This document shows, piece by piece, positions 35,068-47,486 of a stretch of DNA of 64,000 nucleotides. The notes below the pieces were generated by a model. The model did not search any database, was not told the origin of the DNA, and worked only from the letters and a program-made list of their open reading frames with translations. The position numbers and the translations under genes were made by a program. Position 1 is the stretch's first letter. Every line of letters begins with the position of its first letter. Origin of the DNA: Tupaia tana (Eukaryota; Chordata; Mammalia; Scandentia; Tupaiidae); NCBI GenBank assembly GCA_026018925.1, contig JAKSZU010000009.1:39205194-39269193 (forward strand), written 5' to 3'.

Positions 35068-35092
35068 TATTAAGTCGTCAGAAAAGTCATGA
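35068..35092 (+). repeat. Mariner-like terminal sequence
   Basis: TA followed by 'ttaagtcgtcagaaaagtca', matching 21489-21513 at 22 of 25 positions. An L1 begins immediately to the right. Confidence 0.4.
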
Positions 35093-35094
35093 AG

Positions 35095-36215
35095 TATTTC
35101 TGTATGTTTTTGTATGCAAAACATAAAGTTTTCCATTATCCCCTCCCTCTCACCTATTAGTCACCTATTATTACCCACCTTCTCCTATACTGTCACCAGT
35201 ATATACACTTGCCCCGCCCCCCACTATTGTACCTTCCAATCATTCAGTTTCTGCCATAAAGAGCAAACATTCAGTATATTCAGTATATATATTAAGCAGG
35301 GACATACGACGCCTGTCTTTTGTAGTCTGGCTTGCTTCACTTAGCATTAAATCATCCATACTTGTCCACTTTGTATCAAATGTCAGGTTCTCATTGTTTT
35401 TTTTTGTTTGTTTGTTTTTGTTTTTAATAGCTGAGTAGTTTTCCTAAGAGTACATGTGTCACATTTTTTCAATCCGCTCATCTGTTCTTTGACATTTAAG
35501 TTGATTCCATGTCCTATCTATTATAAATAATACTACAGTAAACGTGTATATGCAAGTGTTTTTCCAGATGAGGGTTTTCCTTTCCGTTGGGTACATGCCT
35601 AAGAGTGGAATTACTGGGTTTCATGGCAGTTCTAGTTGAAGGTGTCTTATGAACCTCTATGTTATTTTTCACAGTGGTTGTACTAATTTACATTTCCACC
35701 AACAGTGTAAGAGGGCTCTCTTCTCACCGCAGCCGCACCAGCATTTATCATTCTTTACATTTTAATATTAACCTTTCTGACTGGGGTTGAGTGATATATT
35801 ATTGTGGTTTTGATTTGCATTTCTTTTATGATAAGAAATGTAGAGCATTGCTTCATATGCTTTTTGGCTGTTCATATGTCTTCCTTAGTGAGTAGTCTGC
35901 TCAGCTCACTTGTCCATCTTTTAATTGGATTGATTATCGTTTTTTTCATGTGGGTAAGCAACTTGAGTTCCCTGTATATTCTTGTTTTCAGTCCTTTATA
36001 TGTGGCATAATTTACAAATATATTCTTCCACACTGAGGATTGCTTCCTCACTCTAATTATTATTTCTTTTGAGGTGCAGAAGATTTTTAGCCTAATGTAG
36101 TCCCACTTGTCTATTTCTGGAATTATTGACTATGCTTTTGGGGTCTTATTTAAAAAAAAAAATTTGCCTACTCCAATGTCTCCTATCAAGCAGTGCTTTT
36201 TAATATGATGTCTTA
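35095..36215 (-). mobile_element. 5'-truncated L1 (3' region and end of ORF2)
   Basis: Parallel in content and order to 38900-39800 of the larger L1 ('accttccaatcattcagttt', 'gtctggcttgcttcacttag', 'atttccaccaacagtgtaag', 'actggggttgagtgatat'). No open ORF2 remains. Confidence 0.88.
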
Positions 36216-37266
36216 TATTCACAGTGGGGTTAATGGAAAGTGTAAATGTCTAAAATTGTTAACAATATGTTACGTATGTCCATTTATAAATTTCTCTCTC
36301 TAGAGAGAGAATACATACTTCTTATCGTATTTTCAAAGCGATACATGACAAAGCTAAAAATAGTGAAAATATAGAGGAATTCCCTATTTTTACATTAAAC
36401 AACCTAGAGATTTATCTTCAAAGCCATGGAAATACCTCATGTGTCATTATTAGCAATCTCTGACCATTGACTATTTCCAAATAGCTTGGTACTGTGCTGT
36501 GTGGGACAGTAATTTTGATTGGCCATATGGAATTCAGCTCCCTTAACCACCAGGATACTGTCCCAGACTTAGACATTTACGTTTTAGGTACCAAAAGAGG
36601 TAGCTCAGGCATCTCAGATAGAAATATGCAGTTTCTATATAACGCAGTGAGGCACTAGTTATTTTGCACCACACTGCCTGCTGAGAACATGAAGAAAAGT
36701 TGCACGAACCTGCCTGAAGACACTGGAAAGCTAAAAATACAGGAAAGAATTGTGGTATTGATATCCCAGAGCAAAGAGAACCAGAGGAGCACAACTTGGC
36801 ACAACTTTTCTCAAGACATTTGCATTTCAGAAGCAACAACCCAGAAACCTAAAAAACTGAATATAACTTTCAGAGATCTCACATGGCTGAGAGCATTTAT
36901 TGAACTTCAAGGCCCCAAAAGGTGGATGAGTCTTGATAAATACTTCAAGCTTTTATTTAGAAATTGATAAAAAAAAACTTACTTTAGGAGTACTGATATA
37001 ATAAAAAATAGATTAACCCTTATAAGGACAGAAACATAGCTTTGAATCAGTACATTCCTAGACTGTATTAAGGTAATTTCTGTAGGATGAAAATATTGTT
37101 CAGATTCTAAATATCTAATTTTTAAAATTCACAATGTCTGATTCAGTTATGTATCAAATTATATATCATGTGATGAAAGAAGTCATAACATCCTATAAAA
37201 TTGTCTTACTAAAATAATAATAAATATAAATCATTTTCATTTTCTGGATTAAGCTATTAATTAAGA
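36216..37266. other. Unassigned
   Basis: Contains a 92-codon plus-strand ORF (36689-36967) without any family signature. 36505-36567 resembles a bit of a SINE head. Confidence 0.4.
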
Positions 37267-37452
37267 ACAGGGGTCTACTAATAATTTTTTGTAAAGGCCA
37301 TAAAGTAAATATACTGCTTTGTGGGTTGGTTGTAGTCATTATTACATGTTCATTTTCAGATATACCTATTTTTTTCACCATTAAAAAAAATGTTAGCTCA
37401 TGAGTCATACAAAAGCATGTGGCTGGCCAAATTTGTCTAAGGTCTGTAGTTT
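37267..37452 (+). mobile_element. MER5-type hAT DNA transposon relic
   Basis: Starts 'caggggtctactaa', then 'tgtaaaggccataaagtaaa', 'gctttgtgggttgg' and 'gctggccaaatttgtc', the order seen in MER5 elements (non-autonomous hAT-Charlie). Confidence 0.65.
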
Positions 37453-37818
37453 AAAAACTTTATTCAGAGAAAATATGAAGGACAGCAGAATATACTAATC
37501 TATAGTATACAGTAACATTCTATAAAAACTAGTGTGTGGAAACTACAGAACAGCCATTTTTTTTCCCTTCTAATGAATGGATTAAATGAAAAAATGGGAT
37601 GTGAACCTATAATTTAAGCATCAATAAAAATACAGATGTCTCAGTTGCAATGTGTGGACATTATGTTATGTTAACCTTAATTTTTAGAAAGGTAAAAACT
37701 GTTTATTTATGACACATATATAATTTTGAACATTCATATTTAAAGTAATATAGTTAATTTGGAGGTATAATAATACTATGATTATCATTTTTAAAATGTC
37801 TCAATATTCTAGAGAGAC
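37453..37818. other. Unassigned AT-rich DNA
   Basis: Nothing supported. Confidence 0.5.
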
Positions 37819-37832
37819 ATCACGAAATATTT

Positions 37833-37835
<3 letters not shown>

Positions 37836-37864
<29 letters not shown>

Positions 37865-38119
37865 TTTTTTGAAGAGGTTTTTGCTATAGGATGCGTGCGC
37901 TCTCCAGACAGACAGAGAGAGACAGAGACAGAAAGCGAGAAATCACCCCCCAGGGGGATGGCCACACTGCAATCCCTTCTCTTCCATTCTCCTCTCAGGA
38001 TCCTGGGCACGCACGCACACGCACCTGGCGTGAGTTTTAAGCCACTAGGTCCGGGACTCGAACCACGGCCGAGTACATGGGAGTCCAGCAACATAGCCAT
38101 TACGCTAACTGCTGGTCCC
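37836..38119 (-). mobile_element. CYN-type SINE
   Basis: 17-bp flanking duplication atcacgaaatatttatt / atcacaaaatatttatt. Tail is an (ATTT)n run. Confidence 0.93.
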
Positions 38120-38336
38120 ATCACAAAATATTTATTGAAAATTGAACATAATATCTGTTCATTTGTTTCAAAAATAATATGGTAAAGGAGGATGAATTGA
38201 TAGTACATGTGGCAATGATTGTTGGAGATTGTTGATGAGTATATTAGGAGTAACTATACTATTCTGTTTACACTGGTATATGTTTGAAATTATTTGTAAC
38301 ATAAAAATATAAATAGTTATCAGAAAAGAATTAAGG

Positions 38337-38562
38337 GCCAGCTGGTGGTGTAATGGATAAGCATCTGGATCCCACCTGGTCAAGTGTACAATTTGAGTTC
38401 TGATGTGGTGACTTGAAAAACAAGCTGGGTACATGTACATGTGTGTTCAAAATCCCAAGAGGAGGTACATGTACATGTGTGTTCAAAATCCCAAGAGGAG
38501 AATGGAGAATGAGGGATTGCACTGTGGCTACTACTCAGGGGAGTGCTTTCTCACTTTCCCTG

Positions 38563-38595
<33 letters not shown>

Positions 38596-38638
38596 GTGTC
38601 TCTCTAGGGTGAGTGAAGGTGTCTGTTAGCAAATCTAA
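38337..38638 (+). mobile_element. CYN-type SINE with 35-bp internal tandem duplication
   Basis: Old long form. 38429-38463 is repeated exactly or nearly so at 38464-38498. Contains a (CT)n tract at 38563-38596. Confidence 0.88.
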
Positions 38639-40248
38639 AAAAAGAAAAAAGAACTGAGTGACTATGAACAAAAATTAATTTTTATTTTCTTATTTTTTAC
38701 ACATAATCATTGTACACCTCCACAGCATACGAAATTAGTCTTCCCAGCAAGAATACATTGCATATCAGTCCAGTCAAAGACATGACCATACACATTATAC
38801 ACATTATTATCAACAGATAATTTTCTATTTCTGTGTCTGTTAAATGTTTTGCTTTCTTTTTCTGTATTTCCTCCCTCCTTCTCCCCATTGCCCAGCTTCT
38901 ACCATAGTCTCTGGTATCCACAATTGCTTTCCAGGCTTTTATACCTTCCAATCTTTCAGTTTCTGCCATAGAGTGCAGATATTAGGTGCATATTAAATGG
39001 AGATGTACAATGCCTGTCTTTCAAAGTCTGGCTTGCTTCACTAAGCTTTAAATTTTCCATAACCATCCACTTTCTATCAAATGCCAGGGTCTCATTGCTT
39101 TTTATGGCTGAGTAGTATTCCATAATGTATATGTTCCATACTTTTTCAATACATTCATCTATTCTTAGACATTTGGGTTGATGCCATGTCTTATCAATTA
39201 TGAATAATACAGAAATAAAAATAAATTTGCAAGTGTATTTCTGACTGAGTGTCTTCCTATGCTTTGGGTAGATACTCGGAAGTGAAATTCCTGGATTGAA
39301 TGGTAGTTATTTGATAAACCTCCATATTGTTCTCCATAGTGGCTGTACTAATTTACATTCCCATCAACACTGTAGAAGAGTTCACTTTTCACTGCAGCCT
39401 CAACAGCACTTATCATTCTTTATCTTTTTAATCTTAGCCATTCGGACTGGGGTTAGGTGATATCACTTTGTGGTTTTGTTTTGCATTTTCCTTATGATTA
39501 GGGATGTTGAACACTTTTTTCATATGCTTTTTGGCTGTTCACATGTCTTCCTTCGAGAGTTCTCTGTTCAGCCCATCTTTTATTGGGTTATTTTTTTGTA
39601 GGTCAACTGTATGAGTTTCCTGCTTATCAGTCGTTTACCTGAGGCATAGTTTACAAATATATTCTTCCATTCCAAAGGCTGTCTATTCACTCTATTATTT
39701 CTTTTGCCATGCAGAAGCTTTTTAATCCTACATAATTCCAATTTCTTATTTTGGGGATTATCATCCTCACTTAAAAGGTCTTATTTAAGAAATCTTTGCC
39801 TACTCCCATGTCTCTAAGACTTTCTCCTCGTTTTTCCATCAGTAGTTTTATGTTAGATCTTTTATCCAATTTGAGTTGATTTTTGTTAATGGTGACAGGC
39901 AGAGGTCCCACTTAATTTTTTTGCAGGTGAATATCCAGTTTTTCCAGCATTATTTGCTGAAGAGATTTTTCTCATGTCCACTGGATTGTCTTGTGCTCTT
40001 TGTCAAAAATCAGTTGGCTGTATGTTTGGAGGTTTATTTCTGGGTTTTCTATTCTGTTCCACTGGTCTACTTGCCCCTTTTTGCATCAATATCATGCTGT
40101 TTTGATTATCACAACTTTGTAATATGTCTTGGAGTCAGTGAGTGAGATCTCTTCTACTTTACGTCTTTGCTTAGGCAATATGGAGCCTCTTATAATTCCA
40201 GACAAATTTTGTGATTTTTTTGCCTAGTTTTGTAAAGAACATCTCTGG

Positions 40249-40500
40249 TGGGACTACCAGATGGCATAATGGTTTTGTTGCTGGACTCCCACATAGTTGA
40301 CCGTGGTTTGAGTCCCAACCTGGTGGCTTAAACTCACACTGGTCACATATTTGTGCATGCCCCAAATCCTGAGAGAAAGGAGGAGAAGGGATTGAAGCAT
40401 GACCACTCCCCCTGGGGGTGATTTCTTACTTTCTGCCTCTCTCTGTCTCTCTGGTGAGTGCATGCACCCTATAGCAAGAGTCTCTCTCTCTCAAAAAGCA
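40249..40500 (+). mobile_element. CYN-type SINE in L1 ORF2
   Basis: Long form; L1 text 'aaagaacat' / 'aaaagaata' on the two sides. Confidence 0.88.
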
Positions 40501-41054
40501 AAAGAATATTTTTTGTAATTTCATAGGGATTGCATTAAATTTGTAAATTAATATGTGTTGAAGTGCCATTTTGATTGTATTAATTCTTTCAATCCAGGAA
40601 AAGAATTTGGTCTCATTTTCAATTTCTCTTTTCAGTTTTTCATAGTTTACCCTGTAGAGGTCTTTTACTTCTTTGGTTAGATTTATTCCTAGGTATCTTG
40701 TATTTTTGTGATTCTTGCAGATGAGATTGCTTTCTTCAGTTCTACCTCATTCTGTTCGTTGTTGGTGTATAGAAATGCTATAGATTTTTGTATGTTGATT
40801 TTTGTATCCTGCCACTTTATTCTTTTATCAATTCTAGGAAATTTTCTTTGTTTGTTGTGTGTATGTGTGTATGTGAATTGCTTTGGGTTTTTTGTGTATA
40901 TAATCATGTTATCTGCAAATAGAGATAATTTTACTTTTTCTTTCTCTGTTTTTATGCCTTTTATTTTATTCTCTTGTCTGTATTGGGCAAGATTTCCACT
41001 ACTGTATTGAAAAGGAGTGGAGAAAGTGGGGAACCTTGTCTTGTTCCAGTTTTT

Positions 41055-41524
41055 ATTTTTTATATTACATAGGGTTTTCTCTGTTTTTAAGAATTATTAA
41101 TTTTAGGGACCAGAAGCTAGCATAATGACTATGTCACTGAACTCCCATGTAATCAACCACGGTTCAAGTTCCAGACCCGGTGACTTAAACTCACGCCGGG
41201 CGCTTGTGCATGCATGCCCAAGATCCCAAGAGGAGAATGGGGGAGAAGGGATTGTGGCGTGACCATCCCCCCAGGGGGTGATTTCACGCTTTCTGTCTCT
41301 CTGTCTTTCTGGCAAGTGCACATTCCCTATAACAAAAACCTCTAAAAAAATTATTAATTTTAAGTTTTAATTTATTATTATTGTTTTTCACATGAGTTTT
41401 GTCAGGGCAAGACAGAGAAAGAGACAGGGGGAGCAAGAAAGCAAGCCACCAGCTCCAGGACTCGAATCATGATCAGCCATGTGGGAATTCCAGAGCCTCA
41501 GCCACCATGTCACCTAATGACCCA
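41055..41524 (-). mobile_element. Short CYN-type SINE in L1, itself interrupted
   Basis: Head and GA-rich block at 41363-41524, tail at 41055-41106. Bounded by L1 target duplication 'ttgttccagttttta' (41040) / 'ttgtcccagttttta' (41526). Confidence 0.8.
41107..41348 (+). mobile_element. CYN-type SINE nested in another SINE's tail
   Basis: Flanked by 'attattaatttta' on both sides (about 41094 and 41350). Confidence 0.9.
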
Positions 41525-42048
41525 TTGTCCCAGTTTTTAATGGAAAAGCTTTCATCTTTTCCTCATTTGGTATGATGTTACCTATGCATTTGTCATATAT
41601 ATCTCTTATTGTGTTGAGAAATGTCCCTCTGCCAATTTGCTGAGAGTCTTAACAATGAAGGGATTTAATATTTTATCAAATACTTTGCATCAATTGATAA
41701 GATCATATAATTTTTATCTTTTCTTCTTTAATATGATGTGTTACATTTGTCATTTTGCACATGTTGAACTATCCTTGCATCCCTGGAATAAAGCCTACCT
41801 GGTCATGGTGCATAATCTTTTTAATGTGTCTTTGGATATGGTTTGCTAGTATCTTGCTGAGAATTTTTGCATCTGTATTCATCAGGGATATTGGTCTATA
41901 TATAGTTTTCTTTTTGTGTTATACCCGTCTCTGGGGATAAGGGTGATGGAGCCTTCAGAGAATGAATTTTGGAGGGTTCCTTCCTTTTGGGTCTTTAGAA
42001 ATGGTTTGAGTAGAATGGGTGTAGCTCTTCTTTAAAAGTTTTGTAGAA

Positions 42049-42210
42049 AGATGGAAAATTATCCATTTATTATAATCATTCATGGTAATATCTTTGATTG
42101 AATCAATATACAGTATATTCAGGAGGGAAAATTCATTTGATAGGCTGTAATGATATACAGTGATTGAATATTTTTAAAATAATAATAAATAAATACTTTA
42201 AATTTTTTTT
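42049..42210. mobile_element. 162-bp retroposed insert of unknown origin
   Basis: Interrupts L1 ORF2 text. Bounded by a perfect 14-bp duplication aaagttttgtagaa (42035-42048, 42211-42224). Ends with 'aataataaataaata' and T/A-rich sequence. Matches none of the SINEs here. Confidence 0.75.
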
Positions 42211-43541
42211 AAAGTTTTGTAGAATTTAGATGTGAAACCATCATGACCTGCACTTTCCTTGTTGAGAGACGGTTACTGATTCAGTCTCATTGCTCGTCAT
42301 TAGTCTATTCAGGCTTTCTATCTTAACAGATTATGTCCAGAAATTAGTCCATCACATCTAATTTTTCTTGTTGGTGTGTAGTTATTTATAATATTTTCTC
42401 ATGATCTTTAGTATTTCTGTCTTACCCATTGTAATATTGCCTGTTTCACTGCTTATTTGACTTATTTGGTTTCTTTTTTTATTCTTCTTAATTTGTCAAG
42501 CGAACAGTGTGTCCATTTTGTTTATCTTCTCAAAGAACCAGAATTGGTTTCATTTATTTTCTGTGTAGTTCATTTATTGTCTATTTCATTTATTTCTACT
42601 TGACTCCTTGTTAGGTATTTTGTTGTTGTTGTTTCCAACTCCCTGACATGTGTTGTTAGATTGTCTATTTGAGACCTTTCAAGTTATTTATTGTGGGCAC
42701 TAATTGCTGTGAACCTCCCACTTACGACAGCTTTTGCTATGTCCCATAGGTTATGAAAACTCCTGTGCTCATTATCATTGGTTTCAATGAATCTTTTAAT
42801 TCCAGTGTTAATTTTTTCAATAGTTTTGAAGTCATTCAAGAGGACGTCGTTTGATTTCCATGTGTTTGATGATAATCGTTGTTAGTCATATCTTTGTATC
42901 TTTGTATTTTCTTCTGCAGCTAATTTCAAGTTTAATTCCATTGTCGCTTGAGAAAATGCTGGATATAGTTTCTATTTATTTGAATCTGTAAAGGCTTGTT
43001 TTGTGCCCTATCATGTGGTCAGTCTGTGAAAATGTTTCATGTAGGGGTGAGAAAAATGTATATTTTTTAGTTGTTGGGTGGAAAGTTCTACAGATATCTG
43101 TCAAGTCCATTCATTTAATGGCATCATTTAGATCCTGTATCTCTTTACTTATTTTTGTCCAGATCATCTGTCCAGAGAAGACAGTGGCGGGTTGATATCT
43201 CCAATGATTAATGTGCTGCAGTCTATCTCTCCCTTCAGATCTTGCAGTCTTTCTTTGTGTATTTGGATGCTGTAGTTTCAGTTTCTTCTTGGAAAATTAG
43301 CCCTTTTAGTATGACGTAGTGTCTGTCTTTGTCTCTTCTTAACAGATTTTGTCTTAAGTCTGTTTTCTCTGATACTAGTATCACGACCCCGGCTTTTTTT
43401 GGACTTCCTTTGCATGGAATACTTTTTCCAGTCTTTTACTTTCAGACTATGTATGTCTTTACAGTGAGGAATGTTTCTTGAGGACAGCATATAGAGGGAT
43501 GCTGTTTGTTTGTTTTGTTTTAATCTATTCAGCCAGCCTGT

Positions 43542-43547
<6 letters not shown>

Positions 43548-43585
<38 letters not shown>

Positions 43586-43829
43586 GATTTTCGCTATAGG
43601 GTGCGTGCGCTCGCCAGACAGAGAGAGACATTAGAGACAGAAAGCGAGAAATCACCCCCCAGGGGGGATGGTCACGCCGCAATCCCTCCTCCTCCATTCT
43701 CCTCTCGGGATCTTGGGCACACACACTCATGCGCCCGGCATGAGTTTTAAGCCACCGGGTCCGGGACGTGAACTGCGGTCGACTATGTGGGAGTCCAGCG
43801 ACATAGCCATTACACTAACTGCTGGTTCC
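43548..43829 (-). mobile_element. CYN-type SINE with 40-base homopolymer tail
   Basis: Perfect 15-bp duplication ccagcctgtgttttt (43533-43547, 43830-43844). The T run 43543-43582 is unusually pure. CpG-rich, so young. Confidence 0.95.
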
Positions 43830-44648
43830 CCAGCCTGTGTTTTTTAATCAGAGAATTTATACATAAACATTCAACATTGTTATCAATATATGTGGACTTA
43901 TTTTTGCCATTTTAAAGCCATTTTCTTAGTTGTTTTGTGTTCTATTTCTATTTGTCTCATTTTAGTTTTCCTGATACAGTACTACCTTTAGCACTTTTTG
44001 AAGTTGTTGGTCTAGTGTTGGAGAATTCTTTCAGTTTTTATTTATCTGAGAATGATTTATTTTTTCCTTCTCATTTGAAGGATAATCTTGCTGGGTGTAA
44101 TATTCTTGGTTTGAATTGTTTTTCTTCTAGAATTTTGAATGTGTTTTCCCATTTTTCCTTTGCCTGCATTGTTTCAGTTGGCAGAACTGATGTTACCCTG
44201 ATAGGATAGACTTTGTGTGTAACTTGATGCTTCTCTCCTGAAATATTTAGAATCTTGTCTTTGTCTTTGAGTTTTACCAGTCTGACTATGATGTGCTGCA
44301 GAGAGGATCTTCTTATATTCATTCTATTTGATATTTTTTGTGCTTCCTGGATTTGTATGCCTTCGTGTCTCTAGATTTGGAAGATAGTGTTTCATGAAAG
44401 AGATTTTCTATGCCTTTACCAACTTTGTTACCTTCTGTAATTCCCATTATTTGGGTATTTTAGCGTTTAATGGTGTCTAGTATTTCCTGTTTATTTTCCT
44501 CAGTATTCTTGGTTATTTTTTCATTCTGTTTCATGGTTTGGATTAGGTCAGAAGCTTTGTCTTCCAGATCAGAGATTCTTTCTTCTGCATGATCTGATCT
44601 ACCATAGATGCTTTCAAGGGAGATTTTTATTTCTTGCATTATATTCTT

Positions 44649-44888
44649 TTTTTTTTTTTGAAGAGGTTTTTGCCATAGGGCGTGTGTGCTCACCCGACAG
44701 ACAGAGAGAGACAGAGAGACAGAAAGTGGCCATGCCACAATCCCTTCTCCTCCATTCTCCTCTCCAGATCTTGGGCACACACGCACACGCACCTGGCGTG
44801 AGTTTTAAGCCACCGGGTCCGGGACTTGAACCACAGTCGACTACATGGGAGTCCAGCGACATAGCCATTACGCTAACTGCTGGTCCCA
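44649..44888 (-). mobile_element. CYN-type SINE in L1 ORF1
   Basis: Perfect 20-bp duplication at 44629-44648 and 44889-44908. It lacks about 25 bases of the middle ('gcgagaaatcacccccc' region). Confidence 0.95.
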
Positions 44889-45403
44889 ATTTCTTGCATT
44901 ATATTCTTCATCTCCAGAAGTTCTGTTTAATTCTTTCTTAAGCTATCTGTCTCTTTATAGAATTCTTCCTTCATATCATGGAATGATTACTCTTTCAGAA
45001 TTGGTTGTCCATTTTCTCTCGTATGTCATTGAGTTTTGTTACAATGAATATTCTGAATTCTACCTTTGTCATTTGTGGGATTTCTTGCCTTTTTTTCCAT
45101 AGTTGGTAAGGAACTGCAATGTTATCTTGAGGGGAGATATACTTACTGATTTCTTCCCATTTCTTGAAGCTCTTCTTTGTTTTCTAGGCATCTGGTGATG
45201 CATTTGCTTTTCTCTACCAATTTGGGCTAGGTTTCTGGGGCTGTATTCTTGTGCACCTCTCTGTGGTATTCTTTAGCTCCATTCTAGTTTCCCTCTTGTT
45301 TCCAAAATTTTCTAATTCCAATGTGGCTGAGTGCTGACTTGAGGAGACTAACTTTAAAGTAGTGGATACAGTTGCACATCTTATGACGAACCTGGTTTTC
45401 TCT

Positions 45404-45660
45404 AGCTCTGGGACCTGCAGAGGGCCTGGCTGGTGATGGAAGACCCAGCTAAATAGTTCTGATGCTATACTGTCTGTGGGAGCTATGCCGGTCCTTACAG
45501 GAGAATGTGGAAGAGATTCTGTGACCCTGTTTCTTCCTACTTGGCTCTGTAACCCTCAGAGGGCCTGAACGGTGGTAGAAGACCCAGCCAAAAAGCCCTA
45601 CTAGCTTACTATCTCTCAGAGCTCTGTAGATCTTTGCAGGAGTATGTGGGCAAGATTTAA
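45404..45660 (-). repeat. 139-bp tandem repeat in L1 5' region
   Basis: Two diverged units: 'agagggcctg' at 45419 and 45558, 'gaagacccagc' in each, 'caggag' at 45498 and 45637. All spaced 139 bp. Confidence 0.8.
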
Positions 45661-45665
45661 AAATT

Positions 45666-46184
45666 TTATTTTATAAAACATAGATATTGGAAACAGATAA
45701 ACTCAGCTTTTGAAGTTATCAAACAAATGTTTTAAAATTACTCTCATAAAAATTATCAAAAATTAAATTGAAATACAAAATATCATCACAGAGTTGGTCA
45801 CTATCAAAATTCTACCAATAGTAATTCTAGATCTGAAAAATGCAATGACCAAAATTTATAATCAAATTAGATTTCTGCTTCTGTCCAAGACTTAATTTCA
45901 AAAACCAAGTTTATCCTTATGCCTGAAAGAATTTTGAAAATCAAGTGAGAGTAGTCTCCATACATTTAGCTGTTTTACCCACTCTCTTTTTGCTCTATCT
46001 CCCTAAAACCTGGCTGCTGATCTGGCTGGGCCTCATAAACATCTTGTGACCATTCCCTTACCTCATAGAATTGGCTCATGGTTGGGGCCATTCCAGAGAT
46101 ATGCACCCCTCTCCCAAGTCAACATCCCAAGAGCAGAGGCACTAAATTAATGTACAAGCTTTGACAACTCTGCTCTGTTACAAT
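45666..46184. other. Unassigned
   Basis: Nothing supported. Confidence 0.5.
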
Positions 46185-46312
46185 GCATTACTTTTTATTT
46201 GTATTATATTTTGTTGTTGTAGCATTGTTTATTTATTTTTATTTCTTTTAAATCCATGGTTAGTTGAATCCATGAATACAGAACCCACAGATATAGGTGG
46301 CTGACTGTACTT
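46185..46312 (-). mobile_element. Tigger-type DNA transposon end
   Basis: 'aatccatggttagttgaatc', 'gaacccacagatataggtgg', ending 'ctgactg' + TA matches the Tigger terminal inverted repeat with its TA target. Confidence 0.75.
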
Positions 46313-46461
46313 GAAATATTATTGTTTCAATAAAGACAAAGTTACACCTAGAATAAAGGCTGCATAGATTTTACTTAAGAAAACTAAAGCAAAAACTCAA
46401 AAGAACCACATTATTTCTAAGCATACTGTGTCACAAAGAAAAGTGCAGGAATATTCATAGT

Positions 46462-46722
46462 GGGGCCAGTGGTGACATGGTGGTTAGAGTGGCTGGATCC
46501 CACATCGCCAACTCAGTGGTTCAAATTTCAGACCCTGTGGCTTGAAAAACACACTGGGCTTGTGTACATGTGTGCCCAAAATTCTGAGAGAAAAAAGAAA
46601 GAGAAGGGATTGTGGCATGGCCACCACACTGGGGAATGATTTTTTACTTTTCCTCTATCTGTCTTTCTGTCTGTATCTCTCCATCAAGTCCACACATCCT
46701 ATAGCAAAAAAATTAAAAAAAA
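46462..46722 (+). mobile_element. CYN-type SINE (old)
   Basis: 'ggggccagtggtgacatggt' head, complete middle and CT-rich block. Confidence 0.82.
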
Positions 46723-46729
46723 ATTCATA

Positions 46730-47443
46730 AAAATGTAAAAATAATCAAAAAGGTAAAAAAATGGAAACAGATTTATAAATAAAGAGATGATAAGATTAGT
46801 AAGAAAGACATTAAAATAGTTGTTGTAATGCATTTTCATATATGCAAAATAATTGATGTTAAGTAGATTCACAGATGTTATCAAAGACACTCGAATAAAA
46901 CTTCTAGAGAAGAAAACTACAATATTTAAGGCAATTGCACTGGAAAGGACTATTAGCAGATTTGAAACTAGAAATGCAAATATTAATGAACTTAAAGACA
47001 TAACAATAAAAAGTATACAAAATAAAACACATAGGGACTAGCAGTTGGTGTAATGACTATGTTGGTGGACTCCTATGTATTTGACCATGGTTCGAGTCCC
47101 GGACTCTGTGGCTTAAACTCACACCGGGTGCGTGTGTGTGCATGCCCAGGATCCCAAGAGGAGAATGGAGGAGAAAGGATTGCAGTGTGGTCATCACCCC
47201 TGGGGGGGTGATTTCGGGCTTTCTGTCTCTCAGTCCCTCTTTGTCTTCCTGGCAAGCACACGGGCCCTATAGTAAAATCCTCTAAAAAAATAAAAAATAA
47301 ACACAAAGAGAAAGAAAAGTTTAAAAAATAAACAGTGTATGGGTGAATGCTGGTAAAATAAACATGTAGTAATAATTCCCAAAGAAATGAAAGGCAAATA
47401 TCTGAAGAAATGGAGACCAAAATTTTTCCAAAATTGATAAATC
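46730..47443 (+). mobile_element. Old L1M relic, early part (with SINE at 47034)
   Basis: Sense text of the L1M 5'/ORF1 region: 'gaacttaaagacataacaat', 'aagaaatggagaccaaaatt'. Interrupted at 47034-47290. Confidence 0.6.
47034..47290 (+). mobile_element. CYN-type SINE
   Basis: Long form; 'ataaaacaca' / 'ataaacaca' flanks. Confidence 0.88.
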
Positions 47444-47455
47444 TATAAACCAATA

Positions 47456-47460
<5 letters not shown>

Positions 47461-47486
<26 letters not shown>

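Larger units (their letters stand above)
38677..45665 (-). mobile_element. Nearly full-length, inactive L1 retrotransposon
   Basis: Reads 3' to 5' along the plus strand: 3' region (38677-39400), ORF2 (about 39400-43540) with RT-region text and endonuclease-domain remnants (43278-43490 translates to a VKDWKKYSMQRK-type segment), ORF1 (about 44000-44850; RNA-binding-domain-like PTETMQAKEKW, coiled-coil-like LEDKASDLIQ), then a 5' region. Both ORFs are broken. Later insertions at 40249, 41055 (with another inside), 42049, 43548 and 44649 add about 1.7 kb. Confidence 0.92.

Noticed and set aside
36689..36967. 92-codon ORF as a gene
   Set aside because: No homology I can recognise, no splice or poly(A) context; a chance frame is as likely.
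43278..43490. Separate gene from the 70-codon endonuclease-like frame
   Set aside because: It is a fragment of the broken L1 ORF2.
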